From assembly GCA_024400635.1 (NCBI GenBank), contig JAKSMI010000005.1, positions 62,001 through 126,000 on the forward strand: a stretch of 64,000 nt of DNA, in the 5' to 3' direction. Within the stretch, counting starts at the first letter, position 1, and the number at the start of each line of letters is the position of its first letter. Positions 1 through 7,138 of this stretch are shown in pieces. Origin of the DNA: Bacteroidales bacterium. GTDB lineage: Bacteria > Bacteroidota > Bacteroidia > Bacteroidales > WCHB1-69. The notes under the pieces were generated by a model that saw only the letters and a program-made list of their open reading frames with translations, had not been told where the DNA came from and ran no database searches. Position numbers and translations under genes: made by a program.

Positions 1-500
1 TTAGTCCAAATTCCATTTGCGTTACAAAGGCCATCTCTTTGTATGATTGCTTTTAATAAGTAATCACAAGTGTTGTTCTCAACTTTATGAGCCACCTTAT
101 AGTCAACAATAACTTCACCATCTACTGACACATAGTCTCTATTACATCCTGCAACAGGTCTATTTTTTCGGATAGCTTCATTGTATAATAGCTCTATCAT
201 ATTGGATTCGCAATAATCGTCATCATCAAAAAACATCACATATTCTCCTCGTGAATGTTCAAGCCCCTTATTTCTGCTTAATCCTATATGAAGGTTTTCT
301 TTATTCTCAAAAAGAATTATGCGATTGTCATTATTTGCATAAGATTCGAGAATTCGAGCAGAATCATCGGTTGGACAATCTAATACGCACACTATTTCTA
401 TATCTTTAAAAGATTGATTAAGCAATGATTCCAAACAAATTCTCAGTCGTTCACCTGGATTGTAAATAGGAATTACAATACTAACTTTTGGAGTACTCAT
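1..500 (-). CDS. Glycosyltransferase family 2 (partial, runs off the left edge)
   Basis: The first 166 codons of a GT-A fold, family 2 glycosyltransferase; the 3' end lies outside the window. The N-terminus PKVSIVIPIYNPGERL is the usual GT2 nucleotide-binding strand, followed by ESLLNQSFKDIEIV and, near residue 95, the acidic MFFDDDDY that matches the metal-binding DXD region. Such enzymes transfer a sugar from a nucleotide donor to a growing glycan at the cytoplasmic face of the inner membrane. The ATG at 498-500 lies 18 bases past the stop of the preceding gene, so this is probably the sixth gene of a polysaccharide operon read leftwards. Donor and acceptor cannot be told. Confidence 0.9.
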   Translation of the reverse strand, partial: MSTPKVSIVIPIYNPGERLRICLESLLNQSFKDIEIVCVLDCPTDDSARILESYANNDNRIILFENKENLHIGLSRNKGLEHSRGEYVMFFDDDDYCESNMIELLYNEAIRKNRPVAGCNRDYVSVDGEVIVDYKVAHKVENNTCDYLLKAIIQRDGLCNANGIWT

Positions 501-518
501 TTCAGTTTGATAAATATT

Positions 519-1406
519 TTAGCGAACAAACAAAACACTATAAAATGTATTTGATAATTGTTCTTGTTCTGTATTAAATTTATATGTCAACTTATGAATG
601 CTTGACATTTGTTTAATTTGTTCATATCGTTCTTCTGAAAAATCATCAAACATTTTTTTTTGTAACAATTTACAATTGATATCGGGAAAATAAGGCACTC
701 TCCTCCACAACCTATTATTCATATCGTTGTGATGAATAATCATAAACCAAAATAAATGGAAAATAGAATAGGAAACCAATTTGTTTTCATTGTTCCAATA
801 TGATTCCAATAAATCTTTCATTTGGACAAAAAACGGATGGGCGGCACCTCCAGCTATAAACCAATTACTAGCGCAAGTCTTGCCAATGGTCTCATCCTTA
901 TAGCAAAACAAATCTGCATTTACGATATAATTAGGAAGAATGTCCGTCAAATATGTGGTTGCATCAATCCAAATGCCACCATATTTTGCCAAGAGTGAAA
1001 TTCTAATATAATCGGCGAAGTGGGCATTAGGGATAATTCCCTTATCATGTTTTTCATCAATGAAAGATGGTATTGAAATGTAATTACGAACAGTAGAATT
1101 ATCAAGGACAACAACTTCTAAATTTGAATTATACTTCAATACAGAATCTTTACATTTCTTCACTAATTCTGGAGCAGTTTCGTAACCTTGTTGCCAAAAC
1201 AACCAGATTTTTTTAGGTTCATTGGAAACATAACACTTGTACGAATACTTATTCTTATCAAGAAGATATTCATATTTTTTCAAATAATTGTATGCACCAA
1301 TTCTATCACAAGCACTAGTGACCGCAGAATCGTGAGGCATTAATCTGCTTTGCAGTTTCAGCAGGGTGCATTTAAGACCAATCTTTTTTAGCGTTTTAAT
1401 TATCAT
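519..1406 (-). CDS. Capsular polysaccharide synthesis glycosyltransferase (Caps_synth/GT32-like)
   Basis: A 295-residue protein. Two hallmarks of the capsular polysaccharide synthesis / OCH1-like family are visible: KKIWLFWQQGYETAPEL near residue 65, and LLAKYGGIWIDATTYLT near residue 140, where GGIWIDA corresponds to the DXD-type donor-binding site. There is no signal peptide, so it should act in the cytoplasm on a lipid-linked glycan. The length is normal for the family. It follows the methyltransferase gene with a 26-base gap and precedes a GT2 gene, consistent with one operon. The sugar it transfers is unknown. Confidence 0.85.
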   Translation of the reverse strand: MIIKTLKKIGLKCTLLKLQSRLMPHDSAVTSACDRIGAYNYLKKYEYLLDKNKYSYKCYVSNEPKKIWLFWQQGYETAPELVKKCKDSVLKYNSNLEVVVLDNSTVRNYISIPSFIDEKHDKGIIPNAHFADYIRISLLAKYGGIWIDATTYLTDILPNYIVNADLFCYKDETIGKTCASNWFIAGGAAHPFFVQMKDLLESYWNNENKLVSYSIFHLFWFMIIHHNDMNNRLWRRVPYFPDINCKLLQKKMFDDFSEERYEQIKQMSSIHKLTYKFNTEQEQLSNTFYSVLFVR

Positions 1407-1432
1407 TTCAAATAAGATTAAACCATTTTGAG

Positions 1433-2377
1433 TTATTGTTTCAGACGAAAATATAAGTATGCTATTCCTGTATCTTCTTGCTGTAACAATCTCTGCTTCA
1501 AATCGGCAAAATTCATTGATTTTACTTCATCAGAATAGTTTCCATATGCATCGTGCAAAATTCTCTCTGTAAAACAGGGTTTAGAATATATTAATTGAAA
1601 GCCATATTGTTCAGCCAATTCAATCATACCCTTATATGTAAAAATATGGAAATGACGCGGGGCATCTGCAAATGGAAGAGAATTAATCCCATATTGTTGC
1701 CAACCGAAATTGCTAAACAAAGGCAAAGCAATCATTAAAACGCTATGAGAATGCATAATAGTTGATAATTTATGCAATGCGCCGCAAGGATCTTCCATGT
1801 GTTCTATAACATGACTTAGAATAATAAAGTCATATTTATCATTAATATCATTTAATGTTTTTTTCTTGATATAAAGTGGTTTTTGAGAATTAATTTCATA
1901 TACAATATCTTCTTGCAAATACGGATCAATTCCTTCAACATTTTCGAATCCACATTGCGCTAATTTTAGAATCACACTACCTGTACCACATCCAATATCA
2001 ATGATTTTTGAATTAAAATCAAACATATGAGGCTGTACCCATTCAAAAGCATCGGGTGAAAACTTCAAAAGTGTTTTTCCTAAAATTCCTTTATGAGAAA
2101 TTTTATATCTTAATATTCTTTTACGTACAAAATTATGCAACCAATCATTTCCTTCATTAATTGATAATTTCTTCATGGAATAGTATTGTGTTGAATAATA
2201 CTTACCAATGTCTAACGGGATCTCTGCTATTTGGATGGTTTTACAATTAGGGCATTGTACATATTCAAATTCCGTATTCCATCCATATCTAGTTTCATGT
2301 GCCATATATGATTCTGAAAAAAAAGATGAATGGCATATCCTACAAATGTGGGGCTTCAATTTAGTTTTTGATTGCAT
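1433..2377 (-). CDS. SAM-dependent methyltransferase with N-terminal zinc ribbon
   Basis: A 314-residue class I methyltransferase. Residues about 10-45 carry two Cys pairs (HICRICHSS and QCPNCKTIQ), a zinc-ribbon-like lead often seen in sugar methyltransferases of polysaccharide loci. The SAM-binding motif I is IIDIGCGTGSVILKLA near residue 125, with the acidic end of strand 2 in EGIDPY and a post-motif ILSHVIEHMEDP. It probably methylates a glycan or its precursor in the cytoplasm. It lies between the LicD gene and the Caps_synth transferase on the same strand. The acceptor group is not determinable from sequence. Confidence 0.85.
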   Translation of the reverse strand: MQSKTKLKPHICRICHSSFFSESYMAHETRYGWNTEFEYVQCPNCKTIQIAEIPLDIGKYYSTQYYSMKKLSINEGNDWLHNFVRKRILRYKISHKGILGKTLLKFSPDAFEWVQPHMFDFNSKIIDIGCGTGSVILKLAQCGFENVEGIDPYLQEDIVYEINSQKPLYIKKKTLNDINDKYDFIILSHVIEHMEDPCGALHKLSTIMHSHSVLMIALPLFSNFGWQQYGINSLPFADAPRHFHIFTYKGMIELAEQYGFQLIYSKPCFTERILHDAYGNYSDEVKSMNFADLKQRLLQQEDTGIAYLYFRLKQ

Positions 2378-2430
2378 AATTAAAATGTTTTTGCACTCAA
2401 TAATTCTTCTATACTTGGAGGCAATTATTG

Positions 2431-3129
2431 TTAATTGAAATATCTCCGATACAATCGTTTATCAGATTTTATCATTCTCGTTTTTCTCTCTCCTACAGTC
2501 CAATTTTTAATTGGGGTCATGAAATCTTCGCCAAAGACACCTTGGAGCCATTCTTTTGTTTTTTCGGGTATAAAGAATTTATGTCCAAAATATTCTTTTT
2601 CCATCAGTCCGCATTTTTCAAAAGGCCAAATCACGCAAGGGAACCCATCTGTCTCATTAGCTTCTTTCCACTCTTTCGTTTCGTGACGGCGACCTACATA
2701 GCAATAATAATCTGATTCGGATAATTCATACACATTGAAAATGTCCACGTGGACACCTTTTTCGGAAGAATATTGTTCAATAACCTCTCTTCCATCCTCT
2801 TTAAAATAAAACACCTTATTCAACTTTAAGCCTCCTTGGGCCATAATTTCCACAAAGTTATCGGGACGTTGATCTGCGAAAACCGCCGCATCAATATCGT
2901 TGTCAAATGGAATAAAACCGTTGTCTCGAAATAATCCTAATTGGGTCCCAAAAATGGGAAACATTTTCACACCCATATTACGGCAGACTTCATCCAAATG
3001 AACAAATGTTTCAACCCCATATTTTTTAAAATTCCTACATAACTTTTTGTTTATAAAGTATGTGTCAATTTTTACCAAAAACTTGTATAATCCAAGTCTC
3101 AATGCAATTTTTACAATAAAATCTCTCAT
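2431..3129 (-). CDS. LicD-family phosphotransferase
   Basis: A 232-residue protein with the LicD/fukutin-like core: FPIFGTQLGLFRDNGFIPF followed by DNDIDAAVF, the nucleotidyltransferase-like metal site (here DNDID in place of the commoner DDDID). LicD enzymes move phosphocholine, or a related phospho-substituent, from a CDP/CMP carrier to a surface glycan. Just upstream in the operon is a LicC-like nucleotidyltransferase fused to an aminotransferase, which could make the activated donor. It starts 6 bases after the stop of the opine-dehydrogenase-like gene, suggesting coupled translation. The substituent may not be choline, because no choline kinase or transporter gene is visible here. Confidence 0.85.
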   Translation of the reverse strand: MRDFIVKIALRLGLYKFLVKIDTYFINKKLCRNFKKYGVETFVHLDEVCRNMGVKMFPIFGTQLGLFRDNGFIPFDNDIDAAVFADQRPDNFVEIMAQGGLKLNKVFYFKEDGREVIEQYSSEKGVHVDIFNVYELSESDYYCYVGRRHETKEWKEANETDGFPCVIWPFEKCGLMEKEYFGHKFFIPEKTKEWLQGVFGEDFMTPIKNWTVGERKTRMIKSDKRLYRRYFN

Positions 3130-3135
3130 ACTATT

Positions 3136-4149
3136 CTATTTCTTTATCATTCCTCGCCCCCACAAAAAGACCTTTTCTATGGTGGGTATGGGGATGTTTA
3201 GTTCTTTACCTTTCTCGTAAATGTATTTCAAGCTGTATTCAAACTCTTCGTGAAAATACCGACTACTTGTATCAGGTATCCATCCGAATTCTGTTTGAAT
3301 CATTGGAGATTCTATTCCTTTTAATCCGTCCAAACTTCGTATTTTCTTAGCCATCTGCTCTGGGTTGCTACTCTCGTAGTACTCTAAAATCGGTGTCAAA
3401 TAACCTTGCCTAACGGGAAGTTTTTCCAGAATGGAGAATAGTTCTTTATCCATATCGGCCAACAATTCAGCAGCTTCTGTCGTCCATTCTTCATAAAAAA
3501 GAATGTTATGATCATAATACACGCCTTCTTTCCAATCTTTAAACAAAGAATAAAGTCGAGAGGTGTGTAATAATGGATTGCTATTGGTAAATGTGGCCTC
3601 ATAGTAGTTCGTCAACAACTTTGTGGGGCGCTCAAAAAGATATTCTATCGTTTTTCTGAATTCTTCCTTGTTCTCCGTCCGTTCTACAACAATGTTATAA
3701 CTGCTTTTATATCCCATCAGTTTGGTTTTTCTTCCATATTCTTCTATTCTGGAAATGAATGGAACACGTTGAAACCCCCACAAAGGAATATTTTCATCCA
3801 AAATGCCCATTGCTTCAAAAAAGAATCCAGATGAGGCAAACACACATCCAACATACATTTTTGAAGTTAAATATGGTTTCGTCTTTTGCAACATCTCACG
3901 ATTTGCATTGCCAGGTAAGCAAAACAAGACTATATCCACATTTTTCAACGCTTGCTCTGGATCAGAAGAAACAACATCCAAATGTCCGTTTATTTCTTGT
4001 CCGTCAGGTAAGATTGTTTGAAGTACAGAACTCCAGTCTTCAGGTCGGCGCGTAAGTATATGTACATTAGCCTTACCCTTTGCGCTAATGACACCAGCAA
4101 TAACCTGTCCTAAATTTCCGCCACCACAAATGCAAATCGTTTTTTTCAT
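3136..4149 (-). CDS. NAD(P)-dependent opine (octopine/nopaline) dehydrogenase-like protein
   Basis: A 337-residue oxidoreductase. The N-terminus CICGGGNLGQVIAGVI is a Rossmann dinucleotide-binding motif (GGGNLG), followed by a second half of the type seen in octopine/nopaline dehydrogenases, with TNSNPLLHTSRLYSLF holding the conserved His. The family reductively joins an amino acid to a 2-oxo acid. Its ATG shares one base with the stop of the nucleotidyltransferase-aminotransferase fusion, so the two are very likely translated together and may work on one pathway. In a glycan cluster the product could be an opine-type substituent; that is inference. Other 6-phosphogluconate-dehydrogenase-like reactions remain possible. 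Confidence 0.75.
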   Translation of the reverse strand: MKKTICICGGGNLGQVIAGVISAKGKANVHILTRRPEDWSSVLQTILPDGQEINGHLDVVSSDPEQALKNVDIVLFCLPGNANREMLQKTKPYLTSKMYVGCVFASSGFFFEAMGILDENIPLWGFQRVPFISRIEEYGRKTKLMGYKSSYNIVVERTENKEEFRKTIEYLFERPTKLLTNYYEATFTNSNPLLHTSRLYSLFKDWKEGVYYDHNILFYEEWTTEAAELLADMDKELFSILEKLPVRQGYLTPILEYYESSNPEQMAKKIRSLDGLKGIESPMIQTEFGWIPDTSSRYFHEEFEYSLKYIYEKGKELNIPIPTIEKVFLWGRGMIKK

Positions 4150-5945
4150 TACAACTCCTTTAAGGCATTAATTAATGTGTTATTGTCGTCCGTGTTTCTT
4201 ACAGCCAAACGAATATATGGCTTGCCATCCGTCTTGGAGGAACAATCTTTAATGAGGATGTTATAGTGCTTCAAAAGAATGGCAGCCAATACTTCGGGTG
4301 TATATTTATCTGTGACTTCACAAAGGAAATAGTTTGCTTGCGTTGGGATTACTCGCAAATAGGGTACTTCAGACAACGCTTTAGCAAAACGACTTCTTTC
4401 TCTTTTAAAATCCTCACAAGCCTGTTCGTAGTCCTTCTGATACTTGCCGTAAATCTGTAGGTAGAACTCCGCAAAAGAGTTGATGTTCCATATCGCAACA
4501 TCTTTGCAAATCCACCGTATCAACTCTCTGTTGCCCGATGCAAGAATGCCCAGTCTCAGTCCCGGCACGCCATACGATTTGGAAATACTCTTCACAACTG
4601 CCAAATGAGCATATTTTTCTAAAATGTCATTCCGAAGCAGGGTCGCACCTTCTTCCGAGAAATCAACAAAGGATTCATCCACAATAAAGAAAATCCCCTT
4701 TTGCTCACACCAATCGCAAAGCATCAACACATCTTTATGCGCAATATAGTTTCCTGATGGGTTATCCGGATTGATTAAAATCAAATTCTGAATATCTTTG
4801 TCCGAATAAAAATCTATAATATCTTGTGCAGAATAATGATAATCGGCATTCTGAACACGATAGACAACCAAATCTTCTTCTCTTAACCGGTTGGGATATT
4901 CTTCAAAAGTCGGTCGAATCACGCCAACTTTGCCTTTCATCCATTCCGTTACAGACTTTATCAATTCGGCGGCACCATTTCCTACGCAAATATAATCTTG
5001 TGAAACGCCGAAATCTTTAGAAGCCAATAAATTATTCACTCTCAATCCAGAAGGGTACTCACATAAAAGTCTGTCAAAGTTAGCTTTGATTTCAGCCATC
5101 AGGCGTTCATTCGGAAAATAGGGATTTACCAAATAGCAATAGTCCAATATATTAGGGTAGCGCCAATAGCCGCCAAAACGGGAAGAAATTTTCTTCAAGG
5201 CGTTATTATTGGCAGAAAAAATAGACTCCGCGATATCCAAATCCTGAACGTCATCTATTTCATACCAATGTTCATCCTGCAATGGAAGTGCTTTTATTCC
5301 CGGCTTATCCAACAATGTAATCACGCGAAGAACCTGTTCGTAATACTCATTCTTGCCTAATGCGGCACAGTATGCCTCCAAAAACGGCACATACAAATTG
5401 GCAGAGAACTCCTTGCTGAATTTGTAGATGTTAACTGTCTTGTAGTACGAAGGAATTTCCTCAAATTTAAAAGATTTTGTTGGAATAAAGCGTAAGATAT
5501 TGTTGTCGTCGTCCAAAGTAACCACCGTGCCATCCATCCAACTTTCAAATTTAGCTACCAATGCTAAATCTGGATATGGATTATCAACCAGTTTACGGAT
5601 AACAGAATCTTCCACAATCAAATCCGACTCAAACAGCAGCGTGTCGTCAGCTATTAGTTGTTGTTTGGCCAAATAGAGAGAATAGATGTTGTTGGTTTGG
5701 TCGTAAACCTTGTTTTCAACGAACTCAATAGGAGTCTGTACATTCAATGAAGATATATAGGATTTGAGTTCCTCGGCCTTATATCCCACCACCATCACAA
5801 TTTTGTGGAGGTTTAATAAATCCAATTGGTTCAGCAGGCGCTCAATAAGTGTTACGCCGTTGACCTTCACCATACATTTCGTATTGTCCTTGGTAAGGTC
5901 ACCGAGGCGTTTGCCCATTCCTGCTGCTAAAATTATTGCCTGCAT
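4149..5945 (-). CDS. Fused LicC-like nucleotidyltransferase and PLP aminotransferase
   Basis: A 598-residue two-domain enzyme. Residues 1 to about 235 are a sugar/choline-phosphate type nucleotidyltransferase: MQAIILAAGMGKRLGDLT, then NTKCMVKVNG, with LFESDLIVED as the metal-site strand. Residues about 245-598 are a fold type I PLP enzyme of the HisC/CobD kind: INPDNPSGNY, FIVDESFVDF and the Schiff-base lysine in VKSISKSYGVPGLRLG. A similar fusion, PntC of some bacteria, couples 2-aminoethylphosphonate formation to cytidylyl activation, but the C-terminal domain here looks closer to CobD/HisC, so the substrate is open. It is the first gene of the cluster. It is followed directly by the opine-dehydrogenase-like gene, and LicD lies two genes on. 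Confidence 0.85.
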   Translation of the reverse strand: MQAIILAAGMGKRLGDLTKDNTKCMVKVNGVTLIERLLNQLDLLNLHKIVMVVGYKAEELKSYISSLNVQTPIEFVENKVYDQTNNIYSLYLAKQQLIADDTLLFESDLIVEDSVIRKLVDNPYPDLALVAKFESWMDGTVVTLDDDNNILRFIPTKSFKFEEIPSYYKTVNIYKFSKEFSANLYVPFLEAYCAALGKNEYYEQVLRVITLLDKPGIKALPLQDEHWYEIDDVQDLDIAESIFSANNNALKKISSRFGGYWRYPNILDYCYLVNPYFPNERLMAEIKANFDRLLCEYPSGLRVNNLLASKDFGVSQDYICVGNGAAELIKSVTEWMKGKVGVIRPTFEEYPNRLREEDLVVYRVQNADYHYSAQDIIDFYSDKDIQNLILINPDNPSGNYIAHKDVLMLCDWCEQKGIFFIVDESFVDFSEEGATLLRNDILEKYAHLAVVKSISKSYGVPGLRLGILASGNRELIRWICKDVAIWNINSFAEFYLQIYGKYQKDYEQACEDFKRERSRFAKALSEVPYLRVIPTQANYFLCEVTDKYTPEVLAAILLKHYNILIKDCSSKTDGKPYIRLAVRNTDDNNTLINALKEL

Positions 5946-5970
5946 ACTTTTATTTCTTCTCTATTTTCTC

Positions 5971-6011
5971 TCTTTTCCCCCCGCCGCACGTTCCCCGGGG
6001 CGGGTTCGGGG
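5971..6011 (-). repeat. GC-rich intergenic repeat, copy A
   Basis: A block of C-rich then G-rich sequence with the core CCCCGGGGCGGGTTCGGGG. Close relatives occur at 10711, 12001 and 13591, all in the same orientation. On the transcribed minus strand it can fold as CCCC...CCGC / GCGG...GGGG. It begins 8 bases after the stop of the truncated cytidylyltransferase fragment. No T-tract follows, so it is not a standard intrinsic terminator. Confidence 0.85.
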
Positions 6012-6018
6012 TTTGTTA

Positions 6019-6132
6019 CTATTTATGCTTTCGTTTTAATGAATTTCCGCAGATGCTTGCCAGCGGTTTGCTTGGGAAGCGGGAGGATTGGTGGCGAGTT
6101 GGGATAAGTGCGGTAATTTTAGGTTGGGGCAT
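6019..6132 (-). pseudogene. Truncated cytidylyltransferase (KdsB-like) N-terminal fragment
   Basis: A 37-codon reading frame beginning MPQPKITALIPTRHQSSRF and continuing PSKPLASICG. This is the start of a CMP-sugar synthetase such as KdsB, whose N-terminus is typically ALIPARY.S.RFPGKPL. After ICG the similarity ends and a stop follows at once, with repeat copy A immediately beyond. A full enzyme would need about 240 residues, so this is a remnant. Its start lies 31 bases after the HNH gene. It is best read as a gene cut when the repeat or the neighbouring island arrived. Confidence 0.65.
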
Positions 6133-6163
6133 TTTATTTCTATCATTTAATTTGTGTAAAAAA

Positions 6164-7138
6164 TCAATTTCTTTCCATAATATCTTTATGTAATTTGCCA
6201 AGAGCTCGATGATGTTTTTGCATAAAATCATCAGCAAAAATGTCTTCTTTAATGCGATAAAAAGCACCAATACAATTAGAGGAAACATTTGAGTTATTGT
6301 CTCCTATAATCATACGTGACATTTCTCGAATTTTGGTGTCTGTATAACGTTCTTTAAGATCTAATAATCTAAGAGCTTCACACTTATGGAAATCATATCG
6401 TTCTTTTAATTTAAAGAACGATATTACATTATCATAATCTCGATCCAAGTGTGTATCAAAATTCAACATATAATCGTTCATTCTATTTTCAAATCCAACG
6501 GTTGAGCAATTACTTTCTTGGGGATTTATGCAAATTGTCACATTGTTATCAAAATCATATTTTTCACTCGTTGGACTCAACTTTTCTATTGGGCGGAGAA
6601 CTTCTGTCACCTGTTTTTGCCCTTTGATTCTACTATTACATACTTGGCATGAAAAAACGAAATTGAATAAACTCAGAGCGACTAAAGGACAACGTCCCTT
6701 ATCCAAAACATGATCTATATCAAATTGTCTTTTTTCTTTTCCATTTTCACCATCATAATATACATTAATATAGGCCATATCACAATAATGGCAAGTATGT
6801 ATCTGCATATCATTTGCGTGATTAATAAAGAACTCAGCTATTTTATTTGCATAACTATCATATGATAAAATACTTTCCAGATCTTTATGCAACCCACATA
6901 TCTTTGCACATTCAGGGCTAATTGTCTGAGTGTATTTTTCATAAACACCAACTAAAGACTCAAAATCCATAATTAGTAAATCCCGAATTTGTATTGGGAA
7001 GCATCCGCTTAATTTTGGATAAGCTTTAGAAAACTTTTTACGAATCTCATCCCACTTCGATTTCAAATCCTCAAGATTAAAAATACTAATGTATTCAGCT
7101 TTGAGTTTTTCCTTATCTCCATAATGTACTTTAATCAT
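6164..7138 (-). CDS. HNH endonuclease partner of the AAA ATPase (PtuB-like)
   Basis: A 324-residue protein with an HNH/zinc-finger nuclease core in the middle: HTCHYCDMAYINVYYDG (C116, C119), then FDIDHVLDK (H143, the expected catalytic His), and FSCQVCNSRIKGQK (C164, C167, N168). HNH proteins of this kind pair with ATPases in Septu-type (PtuA-PtuB) anti-phage systems and in some retron systems. The start ATG overlaps the end of the ATPase gene by 8 bases, so the pair is translationally coupled. At 324 residues it is longer than the compact PtuB proteins I know of, with an uncharacterised C-terminal part of about 150 residues. The nuclease assignment is strong; the defence role is inferred. 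Confidence 0.8.
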   Translation of the reverse strand: MIKVHYGDKEKLKAEYISIFNLEDLKSKWDEIRKKFSKAYPKLSGCFPIQIRDLLIMDFESLVGVYEKYTQTISPECAKICGLHKDLESILSYDSYANKIAEFFINHANDMQIHTCHYCDMAYINVYYDGENGKEKRQFDIDHVLDKGRCPLVALSLFNFVFSCQVCNSRIKGQKQVTEVLRPIEKLSPTSEKYDFDNNVTICINPQESNCSTVGFENRMNDYMLNFDTHLDRDYDNVISFFKLKERYDFHKCEALRLLDLKERYTDTKIREMSRMIIGDNNSNVSSNCIGAFYRIKEDIFADDFMQKHHRALGKLHKDIMERN

